Source: Arthrobacter sp. PAMC 25486 (GTDB taxonomy: Bacteria; Actinomycetota; Actinomycetes; Actinomycetales; Micrococcaceae). Taken from it: 64,000 nt of DNA. The stretch lies in assembly GCF_000785535.1 (NCBI RefSeq), contig NZ_CP007595.1, positions 3,618,439 through 3,682,438 of the forward strand, written 5' to 3'. This document shows positions 34,258-43,893 of this stretch, piece after piece. Position numbers and translations under genes: made by a program. The stretch's first letter is position 1; every line of letters starts with the position of its first letter. The notes under the pieces were generated by a model that did not search any database, was not told the DNA's origin, and saw nothing but the letters and a program-made list of their open reading frames with translations.

Positions 34258-34473
34258 ATGATTGAAATGTTGCACGACTCGGGTATCAAGAGCGAATACG
34301 CGTACGCCGGCGGCTTTGCATCCATTGCGTTGTCACTCGGGTCCTGGCTCATCAGCCGAGCCAAGAGCGACGACTCGAAGGCCCAGTCGGACCGGTGGGG
34401 CATTTTCGTTGGGCATTGGGCCCCGACCTTCTTCGCACTGGGCATTGCGCTGAAACTCGAAGAAAAAAAATAG
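34258..34473 (+). CDS. Small membrane protein
   Basis: A 71-residue protein with two hydrophobic stretches (YAGGFASIALSLGSWLIS and VGHWAPTFFALGIALKL) separated by a charged loop and ending in EEKK. GGGAG is properly placed before the ATG. Not recognised beyond being a predicted two-helix membrane protein; followed by a hairpin terminator and the phospholipase D gene. Confidence 0.7.
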   Translation: MIEMLHDSGIKSEYAYAGGFASIALSLGSWLISRAKSDDSKAQSDRWGIFVGHWAPTFFALGIALKLEEKK

Positions 34474-34554
34474 GAAACTCCTGCCGACCCATCAGCGTGT
34501 GAGCTGATGCGGGAATGCCGGGTCTTCGCTGTACTCGGCCTTGTCATTGCGCAA

Positions 34555-34593
34555 CCCGGAGGCACCCGCTGCGAAGCACCAGGTGCCTCCGGG
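34555..34593. terminator. Terminator-like hairpin
   Basis: CCCGGAGGCACC pairs perfectly with 34582-34593 across a 15-base loop, after the small membrane-protein gene. There is no clear T-tract. Confidence 0.5.
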
Positions 34594-34657
34594 CTGTGCA
34601 CAGGCGTGTCCCGCCTGAATCGCAAAAAAGGCCACTATAGGGCTATAGACTCTGCAA

Positions 34658-35914
34658 ATGAATGAATCGTGGCCGGAGCCCGTCGCTCATGTCGTCCGGA
34701 AGACAGCGGCCCGCTCACTATTTGCTTTCGCCGTCGTCCAAGGGGCAGTTATAGGCGGCCTTGTCGTCCTGGACATCGTCAAAAAACGGGACCGGAGCAA
34801 GCGCAAGGGCTTCCCCCACCCGGGCATTTTTAACAAGACCGTTGACGATACCGACATTACGACGTACACCTTTGGCGCGGACCTGTACCGCGACATGCTC
34901 CACGCGATCCGCGATGCCAAAGAAAGCATCCTGATCGAGACGTTCATCTGGAAAAATGATGAAACCGGGCAGCAGTTCAAGGACGCCATCAATGAGGCGG
35001 CCGGCCGGGGCGTCAAGGTCTTTATCATCTACGACGGATTCGCGAATCTGGTCGTGCCATCCTCATTCTTCCAGTTCCACCCGGACGTCCACGTCCATCG
35101 CTTCCCAGTGCTGCGCACCTCCATGCTTACCAAGACTCTGCGCAGCACCGGACTGGACCACCGCAAACTCCTGATTGTCGACGACCAGATTGGTTTCGTG
35201 GGCGGCTACAACATCGGGTCCCTGTACGCCACGGAATGGCGGGACACGCATCTGCGGCTGGTGGGTCCGTCCGTCTGGGATCTGCGCCAGGCTTTCGTGA
35301 ACGTCTGGAACGAAAACGCGACCGGATCCACCCCTGAAGTTCCCCACACCAGCCCGGACGTGTGGGAACCGCGGATCCGCGCGGTCAACAACATCCCGGC
35401 AAATCTTGTCTACCCGATTCGCGGCGTCTACCTGGACGCGATCACCCGCGCCAACGACCACATTTACGTCACCATGGCCTACTTCATCCCGGATCAGCAG
35501 ATCCTCAGGGCATTGCAGGCTGCCAGCAGGCGCGGGGTGGACGTGCGGATCATCCTGCCGAAGGACTCCAACCACGTCCTCTCCGACTGGCTCTCGCGCG
35601 GGTTCTACCGATCCCTTCTCGAGGACGGGGTGACCATCCTGCTCTACCGCGACGCGATGATCCACGCGAAAACGGCCACCATCGACGGCAGCTGGTCAAC
35701 CGTGGGCAGCGCCAACATCGACAGGCTGAGCCTGACGGGGAACTACGAGATCAACCTCGAAATTCACGATGAGGGTTTCGCCGAGGACATGCAGGAAATA
35801 TTCGAAATCGACAGCCGGAACTGCAAGGAATTGACCATGTCGGACTGGCAGCACCGTTCCCCGCTTGCCCGGTTTAGCGAAACCGTGCTGATTCCTCTCC
35901 GGCCCCTTCTCTAA
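34658..35914 (+). CDS. Phospholipase D / cardiolipin synthase-type protein
   Basis: A 418-residue PLD-superfamily protein with an N-terminal membrane anchor (SLFAFAVVQGAVIGGLVVLD, residues 20-39). Both HKD motifs are present: DHRKLLIVDDQIGFVGGYN (about residue 167) and IHAKTATIDGSWSTVGSAN (about 332). This matches bacterial cardiolipin synthases, which join two phosphatidylglycerols at the membrane, although the single anchor and shorter length leave room for another phospholipid transferase. It stands alone between a terminator and an IS remnant. Confidence 0.85.
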   Translation: MNESWPEPVAHVVRKTAARSLFAFAVVQGAVIGGLVVLDIVKKRDRSKRKGFPHPGIFNKTVDDTDITTYTFGADLYRDMLHAIRDAKESILIETFIWKNDETGQQFKDAINEAAGRGVKVFIIYDGFANLVVPSSFFQFHPDVHVHRFPVLRTSMLTKTLRSTGLDHRKLLIVDDQIGFVGGYNIGSLYATEWRDTHLRLVGPSVWDLRQAFVNVWNENATGSTPEVPHTSPDVWEPRIRAVNNIPANLVYPIRGVYLDAITRANDHIYVTMAYFIPDQQILRALQAASRRGVDVRIILPKDSNHVLSDWLSRGFYRSLLEDGVTILLYRDAMIHAKTATIDGSWSTVGSANIDRLSLTGNYEINLEIHDEGFAEDMQEIFEIDSRNCKELTMSDWQHRSPLARFSETVLIPLRPLL

Positions 35915-35979
35915 GAGCAGCCTGTGCCTCCCGGCGCAATGAGGCACGAAATCAAGCAACCACTGCAGAGCTCGGTGTC

Positions 35980-36492
35980 GTGCGCTTCCCTGCCGGCATG
36001 CTCGATCTGTCCTCGTGGCCGGCAGGGATGCGGATCATCGTCCGTAAGGAAATCCCTCACGTGGGCGCCCAGTTGAGGATCACCGACATCGACGGGCACC
36101 GGTACACGGCCATCGCGACGAACCAGGAACACGGCCAACTCGCTGACCTTGACGTCAGCCACCGGCTCCGCGCCCGCTGTGAAGACAGGATCCGCAACGC
36201 CAAAGACACCGGCTTCGCGAACCTGCCCTTCAAATCCTTCACCGCCAACGAACTCTGGTGCCATGTGGTCATGATGGCCACCGAGCTCATGGCCTGGACC
36301 CAAATGATCGGCTTCAAGGACTCCAAAGCCCGCCGGTGGGAACCGAAAAAGCTCCGGGCCAGGCTTTTTGAAATCGGCGGGAAACTCGCCAAACACGCCC
36401 GCCAAACAACCCTGCACCTGGCCTCCAAAGCACCAGAGGTGCAATTGCTGCTCAAGGCAGTGAAAAGGATCGCCGCGCTCAGCCCGCCATAA
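35980..36492 (+). pseudogene. IS1380-type transposase, C-terminal fragment
   Basis: About 170 residues of the DDE transposase C-terminus: RIIVRKEIPHVGAQLRITD, the catalytic-helix region RARCEDRIRNAKDTGFANLP, and AWTQMIGF. A full protein would be about 450 residues, and the N-terminal two thirds, with the first catalytic Asp residues, are absent. No start codon with a ribosome site is found, so it is a dead fragment. Confidence 0.8.
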
Positions 36493-37299
36493 ACGGCAGC
36501 AAGCCGACCATCCGAACTCACCCCAGGAGGGCCAGAACCAGCACCACCGTGACCGGTGTGGAACCGTCACCGACAACCGCCCCACAGGACAGCGGCCAGA
36601 ATGTCACACCCAAATGCCAAACTAAGACCATTCAGGCAGACGGTCAGCCCTGATCCACCAGAAACCTCGTGTCATGAAAGTTCGAGGCGTGCGCCACGAG
36701 GCGCTTGTAGTTCGAATGGAGGTGTAAGACCTCGGTCTTCCGGCACTCGTAGGTGCTGGTTGAAGCTGACGGCAGCTGAGCCCATGGATTGATGGGTGAG
36801 GTGGGAGCAGCCGTGACAAAGTCGGAACGGTCCGGGATTCCTTGACGGACCGTGTCTGGTGAGCGAGGCGAGAAGGTATACGAAAGGAACCGGCGTTGTT
36901 ACACCTCTTCAACTTTCACCTGCTCTAACCAAGGAAATTTGGGCAGGGTTGCGGTGCGCACCCACCGACTGATTGTTCAGGTCGGTTGGGGAACTCTTGG
37001 TCTGGTTTGCCTCGTTGGGGCCAGGAGATCACGGTGAAGGTCTACGGCGTAGCCGTGATGATGCCGCAGGGGTAAAGCCGGGTGCCTAACTCGCTGATCG
37101 AATGCAAGTGAACGTGGGAACCAGAAACGTTTCGTTCCGTACTGCTGTTTGTGGGTGGTGCGGATAGACACTTTGCCTGTTGAAGGGCGTTTCTGGGGCG
37201 GAGTCGCCGTAGTAGTCCGAGGCCGGGAAAGCCGGTCACATGGCGAAGGGCGGCAGTGTGTCAGGTAGTGGAATCGTGTAGAAGGTTGGAGGTTCATTG

Positions 37300-38763
37300 G
37301 TGAATACCGGTGATGACATGCGTGCCCGCAGTGATGCGGCGTCGGTGTTAGTACAACGGATGCAGGTAAAGCTACATCGGTGGGCCGGGAGTGATCCCGG
37401 CAAGAAGTTTGATGATCTGTTTAACCTTGTCTGTGACCCCGATTTCCTTCTGGTTGCGTGGGAACGCGTGGCCGGTAACCGGGGTGCGCAGACGCCCGGG
37501 ATTGATCAGGTAACGAAAGAAACCATCAATTTCTGGGTCGGGGCGCAGGAGTTCATTGATCACATCCGTGGTTTGTTGAGGTCGGGCACTTTCCGGCCGC
37601 AACCAGTGCGACGGGTAGAAATCCCTAAAGGCAGTGGTAGTGGGAAGATCAGGCAACTGGGTATTCCCACACTGGCTGACAGGGTGGTGCAGGCGTCGCT
37701 GAAACTAGTGCTGGAACCGATCTTCGAGGCGGACTTTGCGCCGTTTTCGTATGGGTTCCGGCCGAATCGGCGGGCACAGGACGCTATCGCAGACATTCAC
37801 CACTTCGCTATTGCGGGGTATGAGACGGTGCTTGAAGCCGATATCAAGGCGTGTTTTGATCGTATCGATCACACCGCGTTGATGGGCCAAGTGCGCCGTC
37901 GGGTGAGTGACAAGCGAGTGCTGGCACTGATCAAGGCATTCCTCAAGGCCGGGATCATGACTCGGGACGGTCAGCTGATCGGCTCGAAAACCGGCACTCC
38001 CCAGGGCGGGATTCTCTCCCCGTTGCTGGCTAATATTGCGTTGAACGTGCTTGATGAGTATGCCGCTAAGGCATGGTCGGAGCGTATGGGCACTAACTAC
38101 CAGCGGCAAAAGCTGATCGCCAAGGGCGGTGCCACATGGAAGCTCATCCGATACGCTGACGATTTCGTATGCGTTATCAGAGGGACGAGCGGCCATGCGG
38201 AAACGCTGAAGGAGGAGATCAGGGAGGTTCTAGCCCCGCTGGGGCTGGAGTTCTCGGAAGAGAAGACCGGGGTAGTCACGATCGATGAGGGATTCGATTT
38301 TCTCGGATTCACGATTCAGCGGCGCCGCAAGCGCGGGACGAACAAGTCCTACGTGTATACGGTGCCGTCGCAGAAATCGATCAAGTCCGTGCGGTCAAAG
38401 ATCGCACAAGCCTGTTACAGATCGACCCTGCATCAGGACTTTTCTGAGCTGCTCAAGCGGCTTAATCGGATCCTGGGCGGGTGGGCCAACTACTTCCGGC
38501 ATGGCGTCTCGAAGAGTGTCTTTGGAAACATTGACAACTACGCGTGGCAACGTGTTTGGAGATGGTTGAAGAAGAAACACGGACGCATGAAGATACGGGA
38601 CATGAAACGTAGATTCTGCATCAATGGATGGCAATTTGCCACGGCAACAACTCGTTTCACCGGGGCCTCAACAGTCCCAGTAACGCGCTACCGTTACCGC
38701 GGCAAGAACATCCCGAACCCGTGGAATCAACAGCCCTTGAACATCCGTATCACCGCCGGGTAA
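37300..38763 (+). CDS. ltrA: Group II intron reverse transcriptase/maturase
   Basis: A 487-residue LtrA-type intron-encoded protein. RT blocks are present: TPGIDQVTKETI, RRVEIPKGSGSGKIRQLGIP, FSYGFRPNRRAQDAI, ADIKACFDRIDH, SKTGTPQGGILSPLLANI and the active-site YADDFVCV (about residue 285). Next come DFLGFTIQRR, the maturase X domain (LNRILGGWANYFRHG) and a short basic C-terminus; there is no HNH endonuclease domain. GTG 37300 is chosen with GGAGG eight bases upstream. It splices and retrohomes its own intron RNA. Confidence 0.92.
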   Translation: MNTGDDMRARSDAASVLVQRMQVKLHRWAGSDPGKKFDDLFNLVCDPDFLLVAWERVAGNRGAQTPGIDQVTKETINFWVGAQEFIDHIRGLLRSGTFRPQPVRRVEIPKGSGSGKIRQLGIPTLADRVVQASLKLVLEPIFEADFAPFSYGFRPNRRAQDAIADIHHFAIAGYETVLEADIKACFDRIDHTALMGQVRRRVSDKRVLALIKAFLKAGIMTRDGQLIGSKTGTPQGGILSPLLANIALNVLDEYAAKAWSERMGTNYQRQKLIAKGGATWKLIRYADDFVCVIRGTSGHAETLKEEIREVLAPLGLEFSEEKTGVVTIDEGFDFLGFTIQRRRKRGTNKSYVYTVPSQKSIKSVRSKIAQACYRSTLHQDFSELLKRLNRILGGWANYFRHGVSKSVFGNIDNYAWQRVWRWLKKKHGRMKIRDMKRRFCINGWQFATATTRFTGASTVPVTRYRYRGKNIPNPWNQQPLNIRITAG

Positions 38764-38774
38764 TGATGCATGGA

Positions 38775-38808
38775 GAGCCGGATGCGGTGAGAGTCGCACG
38801 TCCGGTTC
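38775..38808 (+). ncRNA. Group II intron catalytic domain V
   Basis: A 34-nt hairpin beginning GAGCCGGATGCGG and ending ACGTCCGGTTC. It carries the catalytic AGC triad, and its GAGCCGGA stem pairs with TCCGGTTC with one G-U. It lies 12 bp after the maturase stop, as expected. Confidence 0.9.
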
Positions 38809-38873
38809 GGCGGGCAGCCACGGCGAAACCCGGCCCAGTAATGGGCAAACGGGCGCGCCGTGGCTGACCCAAC

Positions 38874-39081
38874 TAGTAGGGACGCATATTTGCCTTAGAT
38901 GCAGGGTTAAGAATTTCGAGGCTCCTAGCTCCCACTTTCTCACTTCGTATCGCGTCGCCAGTCGGGGACTTGCCAGCTTCATTTACCGACTTCGCATAAA
39001 AAAGGGGTTCGACTGAATGTGAGAATTATGGGCACGAGTTATGTGGAGGTTACCTCTCCGGGGGTCGAACATTGCTCTGGG
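38874..39081. other. Short non-coding gap
   Basis: Starts with the last bases of the presumed IS end. No gene, hairpin or promoter recognised. Confidence 0.4.
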
Positions 39082-39522
39082 CTAGTGGGGGATGCTTATT
39101 TGGAAGCCGCACCGGCAGTGGAGCACCACGCTGGGTACGACTACATCGAGGATTGGTTCTTTCTCGGATTCGGGTGCGTGGACCGAGTGGAGTTTGAGGT
39201 GTTTTTGTTCCATGGGTTCACCGCAGTGTATGTAGTGGCGGCCAAATTTCACTACCCCGAAAGGGGCATCGGCGGTGTTGAGGAATTTGGCAACGCTTTG
39301 AACTGAGACGGCGTGGCTTGAGTAGGATTCGCATTTTCCGCAGCTGTACTCGATCATGACCCATCCGTCTAAGTGCGGTTCGAGGCGTTGAATGGATTCG
39401 ATCTCTAGGTGGGTAGATTTGTTGCACTCCGGGCAGTTGATTTCTTCAGCAGCGGGCTTCTCCGGGTCCACTATGACGGGTTCAGTGCTGGTATCGGCTG
39501 CCATTGTTTGCTCCTCATTCAT
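39082..39522 (-). CDS. Hypothetical zinc-ribbon-like protein
   Basis: A 146-residue protein with three cysteine pairs: NCPECNKSTHL (about residue 29), YSCGKCESYSSH (about 60) and LHCRCGFQIS near the end. It looks like a metal-binding ribbon protein. GAAGG lies well placed before ATG 39522. I do not recognise the family, and the gene stands alone in a mosaic region. Confidence 0.55.
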   Translation of the reverse strand: MNEEQTMAADTSTEPVIVDPEKPAAEEINCPECNKSTHLEIESIQRLEPHLDGWVMIEYSCGKCESYSSHAVSVQSVAKFLNTADAPFGVVKFGRHYIHCGEPMEQKHLKLHSVHAPESEKEPILDVVVPSVVLHCRCGFQISIPH

Positions 39523-39599
39523 GACTTTTCCTTCAATGGAACTGATGGGCGTTTTTTTGTGAAGCTGTGCACGAAAAGCGGGGCCTCGCAGAATTGGTA

Positions 39600-40118
39600 T
39601 TAGACCACGGCCTCAAGAAGAGTGGGGGTAGCTGCTGCTTCTTTCAGGGTTTGGAGGTCTTGTTTCTTCTTGTGCTTTAGGGAGTGGGCACGTAGAGAAT
39701 ACACAGCGGCGGTTGGCGGGGCCTTGGCGATAGACGTTGCCGGGACAATGGCGGCATTGTCTGTCCGGGTACTTGACGCTTTTGCTGCAGGCTTCCTTAG
39801 TCCGGCTGTGGTCTTCAGCTCGGTGAAGTGACCTGGCGGGTTGTTAGGAATGAAGTCTAGAAAGTGCGGGTTTGCCAGCATGTATTGGCGGGCTTTGGGA
39901 CAGAATGGCAAAACCTCGATACGACGTCGCTGAATATCTTGTAGGACCCACAAGTAGAAATAGTTGAGCTGGGCCTGCTGGTCATACGTGGATGACATAG
40001 AGGTATCTAGTAGCCATATTTGGCCGTTGTGCATGCAGTAACGCAGGGTCATGGACAAGGCGCCTGCTTCATAGAATTCAAACCTTGACGCGCTGAGGTT
40101 GTTCTGTATTTGCGACAT
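39600..40118 (-). CDS. GNAT-like (COG2388-type) acetyltransferase with C-terminal tail
   Basis: Residues 1-95 resemble small GNAT-fold proteins (SRFEFYEAGALSMTLRYCMH, IWLLDTSM, IQRRRIEVLPFCPKARQYM, HPxYxDFIP-like ending). These add acetyl groups to small molecules or lack known partners. The acetyl-CoA loop is unclear. Residues 96-172 form an alanine, threonine and lysine-rich tail, probably disordered. Not linked to its neighbours by spacing. Confidence 0.6.
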   Translation of the reverse strand: MSQIQNNLSASRFEFYEAGALSMTLRYCMHNGQIWLLDTSMSSTYDQQAQLNYFYLWVLQDIQRRRIEVLPFCPKARQYMLANPHFLDFIPNNPPGHFTELKTTAGLRKPAAKASSTRTDNAAIVPATSIAKAPPTAAVYSLRAHSLKHKKKQDLQTLKEAAATPTLLEAVV

Positions 40119-41441
40119 TTTTACCCAACTCCTTAGCTAATCTAGAGAGACTTACACTAAAACAAGAAGACGGGATCAGACCACTTTTGTCGCGTTGTGG
40201 AGGAAACTTTAGTCCGAAAGGACTAAAAATGCCAGTTTACTTGACTTGCGTTCCCCGCCCTGATAAGCGGGTGTCCTGGACGTTTAGGAACGGGAACTAG
40301 AACTATCGCACTGTTCGACTAGTGAGTCCAGGTATCAGGGCCGGGGCAGTAGGAGTGGAGCCAGATGGGGATGCACGGAAACACCGTAACTCGAGTCTCT
40401 GATCGAGCTGGAGAGTATGGTTCCTTTTCTGGCTTCCCCTCTGGCGGTGACGACTTTCCTATCTGCGAGTTCTCTCTTCCAGTTCAGACTGGCAGATGGC
40501 AGAGATCCTAGGGTGCGGAGGAGATGCTTGGATATGAACTAGGCGATATTGTTCCAAAACAGCCCGTGCTGCTTACCGATAACATCCTGAAGGCCGGGGA
40601 CGCTGTAGAGCGTGTATTCCATAGCGCCCATAGCACAGAGAAACACCGAGTTAGCCGCTACAGAGTCATCGATGAACACGGAAATACTCGTCGCGTGTTC
40701 CTGTTCAAAGTCGATTTCAACCTCGCCGAAACGGTGAATGGGGGTTCTTGATCTGTTCCGCGTTAGGGAACGCGAAGCGTCTGCTGGATCTGATGAAGCA
40801 GTAGCCCAAGCTGAGGTGACAGGAGCATACCTTGAGTAGTCCAAGGGAATACTCGTGTGTGTTAGTTCCGCATCAGCGCGGGCGGAGCTTTCGCTGGACC
40901 GGGCCAGCGATCGCAACCAAACCATTCCCAACTCTGAACGACGTGCCGCTGATGTTGATCAAGACACTGGCGTTGGTGACATCACCGTGAATAGCCCTTC
41001 GCCCATAGGCAAGCGTTAAAAACTGCTCCTTGGGCGTCAATATGGTGGCTACCTCGCCCTTCGACCAAAGTCCGCGAGCATGCACAATGTGGGTCAATGA
41101 ACCGCTTGCTGATTGTCGAGGAACTCGGGTACTCATACAGCCAATAACCTACTGAGTGAAGTCATCTCTTCCGTTCAATTCTGCTTCAAAGAATGTAGTG
41201 AGCATCACCGGGCTCGCCGTTTACCTAGGCCAGCGGCCTGAGACAGCGGGCATTGTCGGTTCTCATGTGAGGGCCGTGAGTCCCGTTTAGCTGTTTTGAG
41301 TTTATTGGGCGCCACGATCGGTGCTGACAGTCGGTGCCGGATGTCATTGGCCGGTATTTTCTGGGATTCGAAGGAGAAGTCTAGGAGTGCAGTCATATCG
41401 ATCGGGACCTGTTCCTCGGGTCGGTAGTACGTGCTCTCCTA
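40119..41441. other. Long poorly coding stretch
   Basis: About 1.3 kb with no clear gene. A small GAAA-loop hairpin (TTTAGTCC/GGACTAAA) lies at 40208-40227. Short frames exist at 40524-40751 (+, 75 residues, GGAGG close to its ATG), 40873-41136 (-, 87 residues) and 41205-41396 (-, 63 residues); none shows a recognisable motif or convincing signals. It could be decayed gene debris between older insertions. Confidence 0.45.
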
Positions 41442-42614
41442 TCAGGGCTTCAAGACAACCTTGATGCAACCGTCTTGCTTTTTCTGGAAAGTTTCATAGA
41501 GTTCCGGGCCCCGGGACAGTGGCGCGGAATGGGTGACCAGGTCATCCAGCCCCAAGGGATCAGCAGTATCTTCGGTAAACGGCAACAGTGTCTCAGTCCA
41601 GCTTCTGACATTGCACTGTCCCTCGCGCAACTGGATTTGCTTGTCAAACATGTCTACCAAGGGCATCGGTGTGGCTTTGCCTGCATAGACTCCGCTGAGG
41701 GAAAGTGTTCCCCCGCGACGAACCGCCGCGATTGCTGTGTGCAAAACAGAGGTTGGATCCACTGAGATGGTCTCCATGGCCTTTTGCGCGACTTTATCGG
41801 GCATCAGTCCTGTTGCTGTTTGCATCACCTTCGCACCGGCGGACCCGTGGGCCTCCATTCCGACGGCATCGAGAATGGAATCCGGCCCGCGCTGGGTCAT
41901 CTCCTGCAGTTCTGCCGCTACGTCTTTGGAGAAATCGAGGACCTCCACGCCGTGATGGGCAGCCATGTCCCGCCGTTCAGCTACTGGGTCTATAGCGATC
42001 ACGCGGTGTCCCAGATGAACCCCGATTCTGGCAGCGAGTTGCCCTACTGGGCCTAACCCAAAGACGGCGAGCGTTCCCCCGTCGGGCACATTTGCATAAT
42101 GTACGCCTTGCCAGGCAGTCGGCAAGATGTCGGACAAAAACAAGTATCTGTGGTCTGGCAGTTCCTTGCCTACCAGCATCGCGCCATAATCACCGTGCGG
42201 TACACGCAAGAATTCCGCCTGCCCGCCAGGCACACTGCCGTATAACTCGGAGTAGCCTAGGAAGGCTGCTCCCTTGCCCTGACTGCGAACTTGGGTGGTT
42301 TCACATTGGGATTGCAGACCGCGTTCGCACATCCAGCAATGGCCACAGGAAACGTTGAACGGGATGACAACGCGGTCCCCGACCTTGATGCGGTGAACCC
42401 CTGATCCAACTTCCTGAACAACGCCCATCGTCTCGTGTCCGACAATGTCACCGGCATGCATGTAGGGGCCCAACAACTCATAAAGATGCAGATCTGATCC
42501 ACAGATGGCTGTTGAGGTGACCTTGATAATGATGTCGGAGGGCTCCAGAATCTGAGGATCAGGGACCTCGATGTATTCGATATTTCGCTTGCCCTGCCAC
42601 GTCAGCGCCTTCAT
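41442..42614 (-). CDS. Zinc-dependent alcohol dehydrogenase (glutathione-independent FDH-like)
   Basis: A 390-residue MDR-family dehydrogenase. Catalytic zinc ligands lie in TAICGSDLHLYE (Cys 38 or so) and VGHETMG; the structural zinc loop is CGHCWMCERGLQSQC. The NAD-binding segment is VFGLGPVGQLAARIG. The length and the long C-terminal part with TLSLSGVYAG match glutathione-independent formaldehyde dehydrogenase-like enzymes, but the substrate is open. The gene stands alone. Confidence 0.87.
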   Translation of the reverse strand: MKALTWQGKRNIEYIEVPDPQILEPSDIIIKVTSTAICGSDLHLYELLGPYMHAGDIVGHETMGVVQEVGSGVHRIKVGDRVVIPFNVSCGHCWMCERGLQSQCETTQVRSQGKGAAFLGYSELYGSVPGGQAEFLRVPHGDYGAMLVGKELPDHRYLFLSDILPTAWQGVHYANVPDGGTLAVFGLGPVGQLAARIGVHLGHRVIAIDPVAERRDMAAHHGVEVLDFSKDVAAELQEMTQRGPDSILDAVGMEAHGSAGAKVMQTATGLMPDKVAQKAMETISVDPTSVLHTAIAAVRRGGTLSLSGVYAGKATPMPLVDMFDKQIQLREGQCNVRSWTETLLPFTEDTADPLGLDDLVTHSAPLSRGPELYETFQKKQDGCIKVVLKP

Positions 42615-43028
42615 TCGATACCCTCCGTTTTCTGGTGGTTCCTCGTCATCTCAGTCAAACACTGACCAGGGAAGGTGGCAACACCTTCCTACGGGTTGAA
42701 TCTGCAGAATCGAGACTCAAAGGTCCGCGATTGCATCAAAAAGGGGAGCGATGACGCCGACTCACACGGCAAGCAGATGCAACCGATGTTCCGTTGGGAG
42801 CTTCGTTGTCGTGAAGTTCACCTCACGGTTCACTCTGTGGCACGCCGACTCGCAAGTTCTCGTTGCAGAGCCGGTTCAGACTGCTCTCTGTAGCTGTGGG
42901 AACGGTGGCACCATAGGCACTTGGGTTGAGGTAATCAGTAGAAACTGTGTGAGGTGCTATAGAAGTTCTGGCTTTGTCATGAAGCCTGATCCGTCGTTTT
43001 GGGCTGGTTCCTATCGCTAGGGACTTCG
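42615..43028. other. Gap between dehydrogenase and DUF6766 genes
   Basis: The frame at 42751-43020 (+, 89 residues) has GGGGAG two bases before its ATG and several Cys pairs, but no recognisable fold and it sits convergent with the next gene. I regard it as unproven. No terminator is seen. Confidence 0.4.
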
Positions 43029-43703
43029 TTATCCGGTCGCAGCAGTGTCTTCGTGGGCTGCTCCGACGGGCTTGGATTCGGGGGACCCGCGTTGACGCAG
43101 GTAAATGGAGAGCACCACCATGGATCCAACTGCGAGGAATTCTGATTGCCAATTTTGGAGTGTGCGGTTCCAGAACTCTGGAGACAGAACATATTGGCCC
43201 CATGTCAGGGTGTCTTGTAGATCTTGAACTTGCTTTTCGTTATAGGCACTGACGCCGGCCACAGATTGGGCAAACCAGGACAGAAAGAATATCGAACCCA
43301 TGACGAGTACGAGGGAGTTGGCGTAGATCTGGTGGCGCCAGCCTGACAATTTCGCCCAGGCGGGGGAGCGCGAGGTTGCATAGTCTCCCGTGAGTTGGTC
43401 TTTGTCGGTCTCGGGCCCAGTCTTGTCCAGTTCTTTGGATTCGGGAGAGCCTTTTTGTACTAGCCAGATGGTGGCCACAATGTAGAGCAGGAACTGCAAA
43501 TACTCCGATTGCCAGTTCTCGGCTACATCTACCCCGAAGCTGGAAGACGTTACATACTGTCCTAAGCTGACGGTGGGAAAGCCGGCTATGAGTTGTTCTT
43601 CGTTGTATAGCGCATGGCCGGTAAGTGCCTGGCCTAGGAGAGCCAGCAAAAAAATCAGACCAAAGAATAATCCCAAGCCATTCTCGCGCAGTGTTTTTTT
43701 CAT
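43029..43703 (-). CDS. DUF6766-like membrane protein
   Basis: A 224-residue membrane protein with an internal duplication. Each half has two hydrophobic helices followed by a conserved NWQSEYLQF or NWQSEFLAV segment and a QKGSPESK or QRGSPESK block. The start MKKTLREN at 43703 is chosen because the longer frame overlaps the small upstream gene. DUF6766 proteins are of unknown function, common in Actinobacteria and stress gene clusters. An eight-base gap separates it from the 27-residue gene upstream. Confidence 0.75.
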   Translation of the reverse strand: MKKTLRENGLGLFFGLIFLLALLGQALTGHALYNEEQLIAGFPTVSLGQYVTSSSFGVDVAENWQSEYLQFLLYIVATIWLVQKGSPESKELDKTGPETDKDQLTGDYATSRSPAWAKLSGWRHQIYANSLVLVMGSIFFLSWFAQSVAGVSAYNEKQVQDLQDTLTWGQYVLSPEFWNRTLQNWQSEFLAVGSMVVLSIYLRQRGSPESKPVGAAHEDTAATG

Positions 43704-43711
43704 GGCATGTC

Positions 43712-43795
43712 CTAACCCTGTGAAAAGCCGACCACTAGGATGAATATCAGGCCTAGGGCAATGACGAGCAGATATGCGATAAATTGCCGTCTCAT
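43712..43795 (-). CDS. 27-residue hydrophobic peptide
   Basis: ATG 43795 to TAG 43712 gives MRRQFIAYLLVIALGLIFIL followed by VVGFSQG: two arginines at the start, one transmembrane helix and a short polar end. GGAAAGGAAG lies ideally placed before the ATG. It ends eight bases before the DUF6766 gene, so it probably belongs to the same transcript. It could be a leader peptide, a small membrane partner of the DUF6766 protein or a toxin-like peptide. Too short to be found by length filters. Confidence 0.6.
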   Translation of the reverse strand: MRRQFIAYLLVIALGLIFILVVGFSQG

Positions 43796-43893
43796 GATTG
43801 CTTCCTTTCCCCGGTGCTGTTGTGGACCCTACGATAAAGAGCATCGGCAACCCTCAAGCGACAGGCCCCGTGGCGGGCAGAATCGAGGCCGCA

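Larger units (their letters stand above)
36689..38873 (+). mobile_element. Bacterial group II intron
   Basis: The 5' end GTGCGCCACGAGGCGC matches the bacterial GUGYG start. It is followed by a long structured leader, the maturase frame (37300-38763), a domain V hairpin at 38775-38808 and a domain VI stem (CAGCCACGGCG paired with CGCCGTGGCTG) with an AC 3' end near 38873, about 2185 bp in all. Boundaries were chosen because rejoining the flanks restores an IS-type terminus; they are accurate to a few bases only. The element appears complete and possibly active. Confidence 0.85.
35915..38876. mobile_element. Truncated IS1380-type element interrupted by a group II intron
   Basis: The transposase C-terminal third (35980-36492) is followed by about 195 bp ending ATGAAAGTTCGAGGC; after the intron the sequence resumes TAG. 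Joined, the end reads GTTCGAGGCTAG, which resembles IS1380-family terminal repeats (ending CTAG). The left end of the element is missing, cut close to the phospholipase D gene. No intact target duplication can be shown. Confidence 0.6.
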
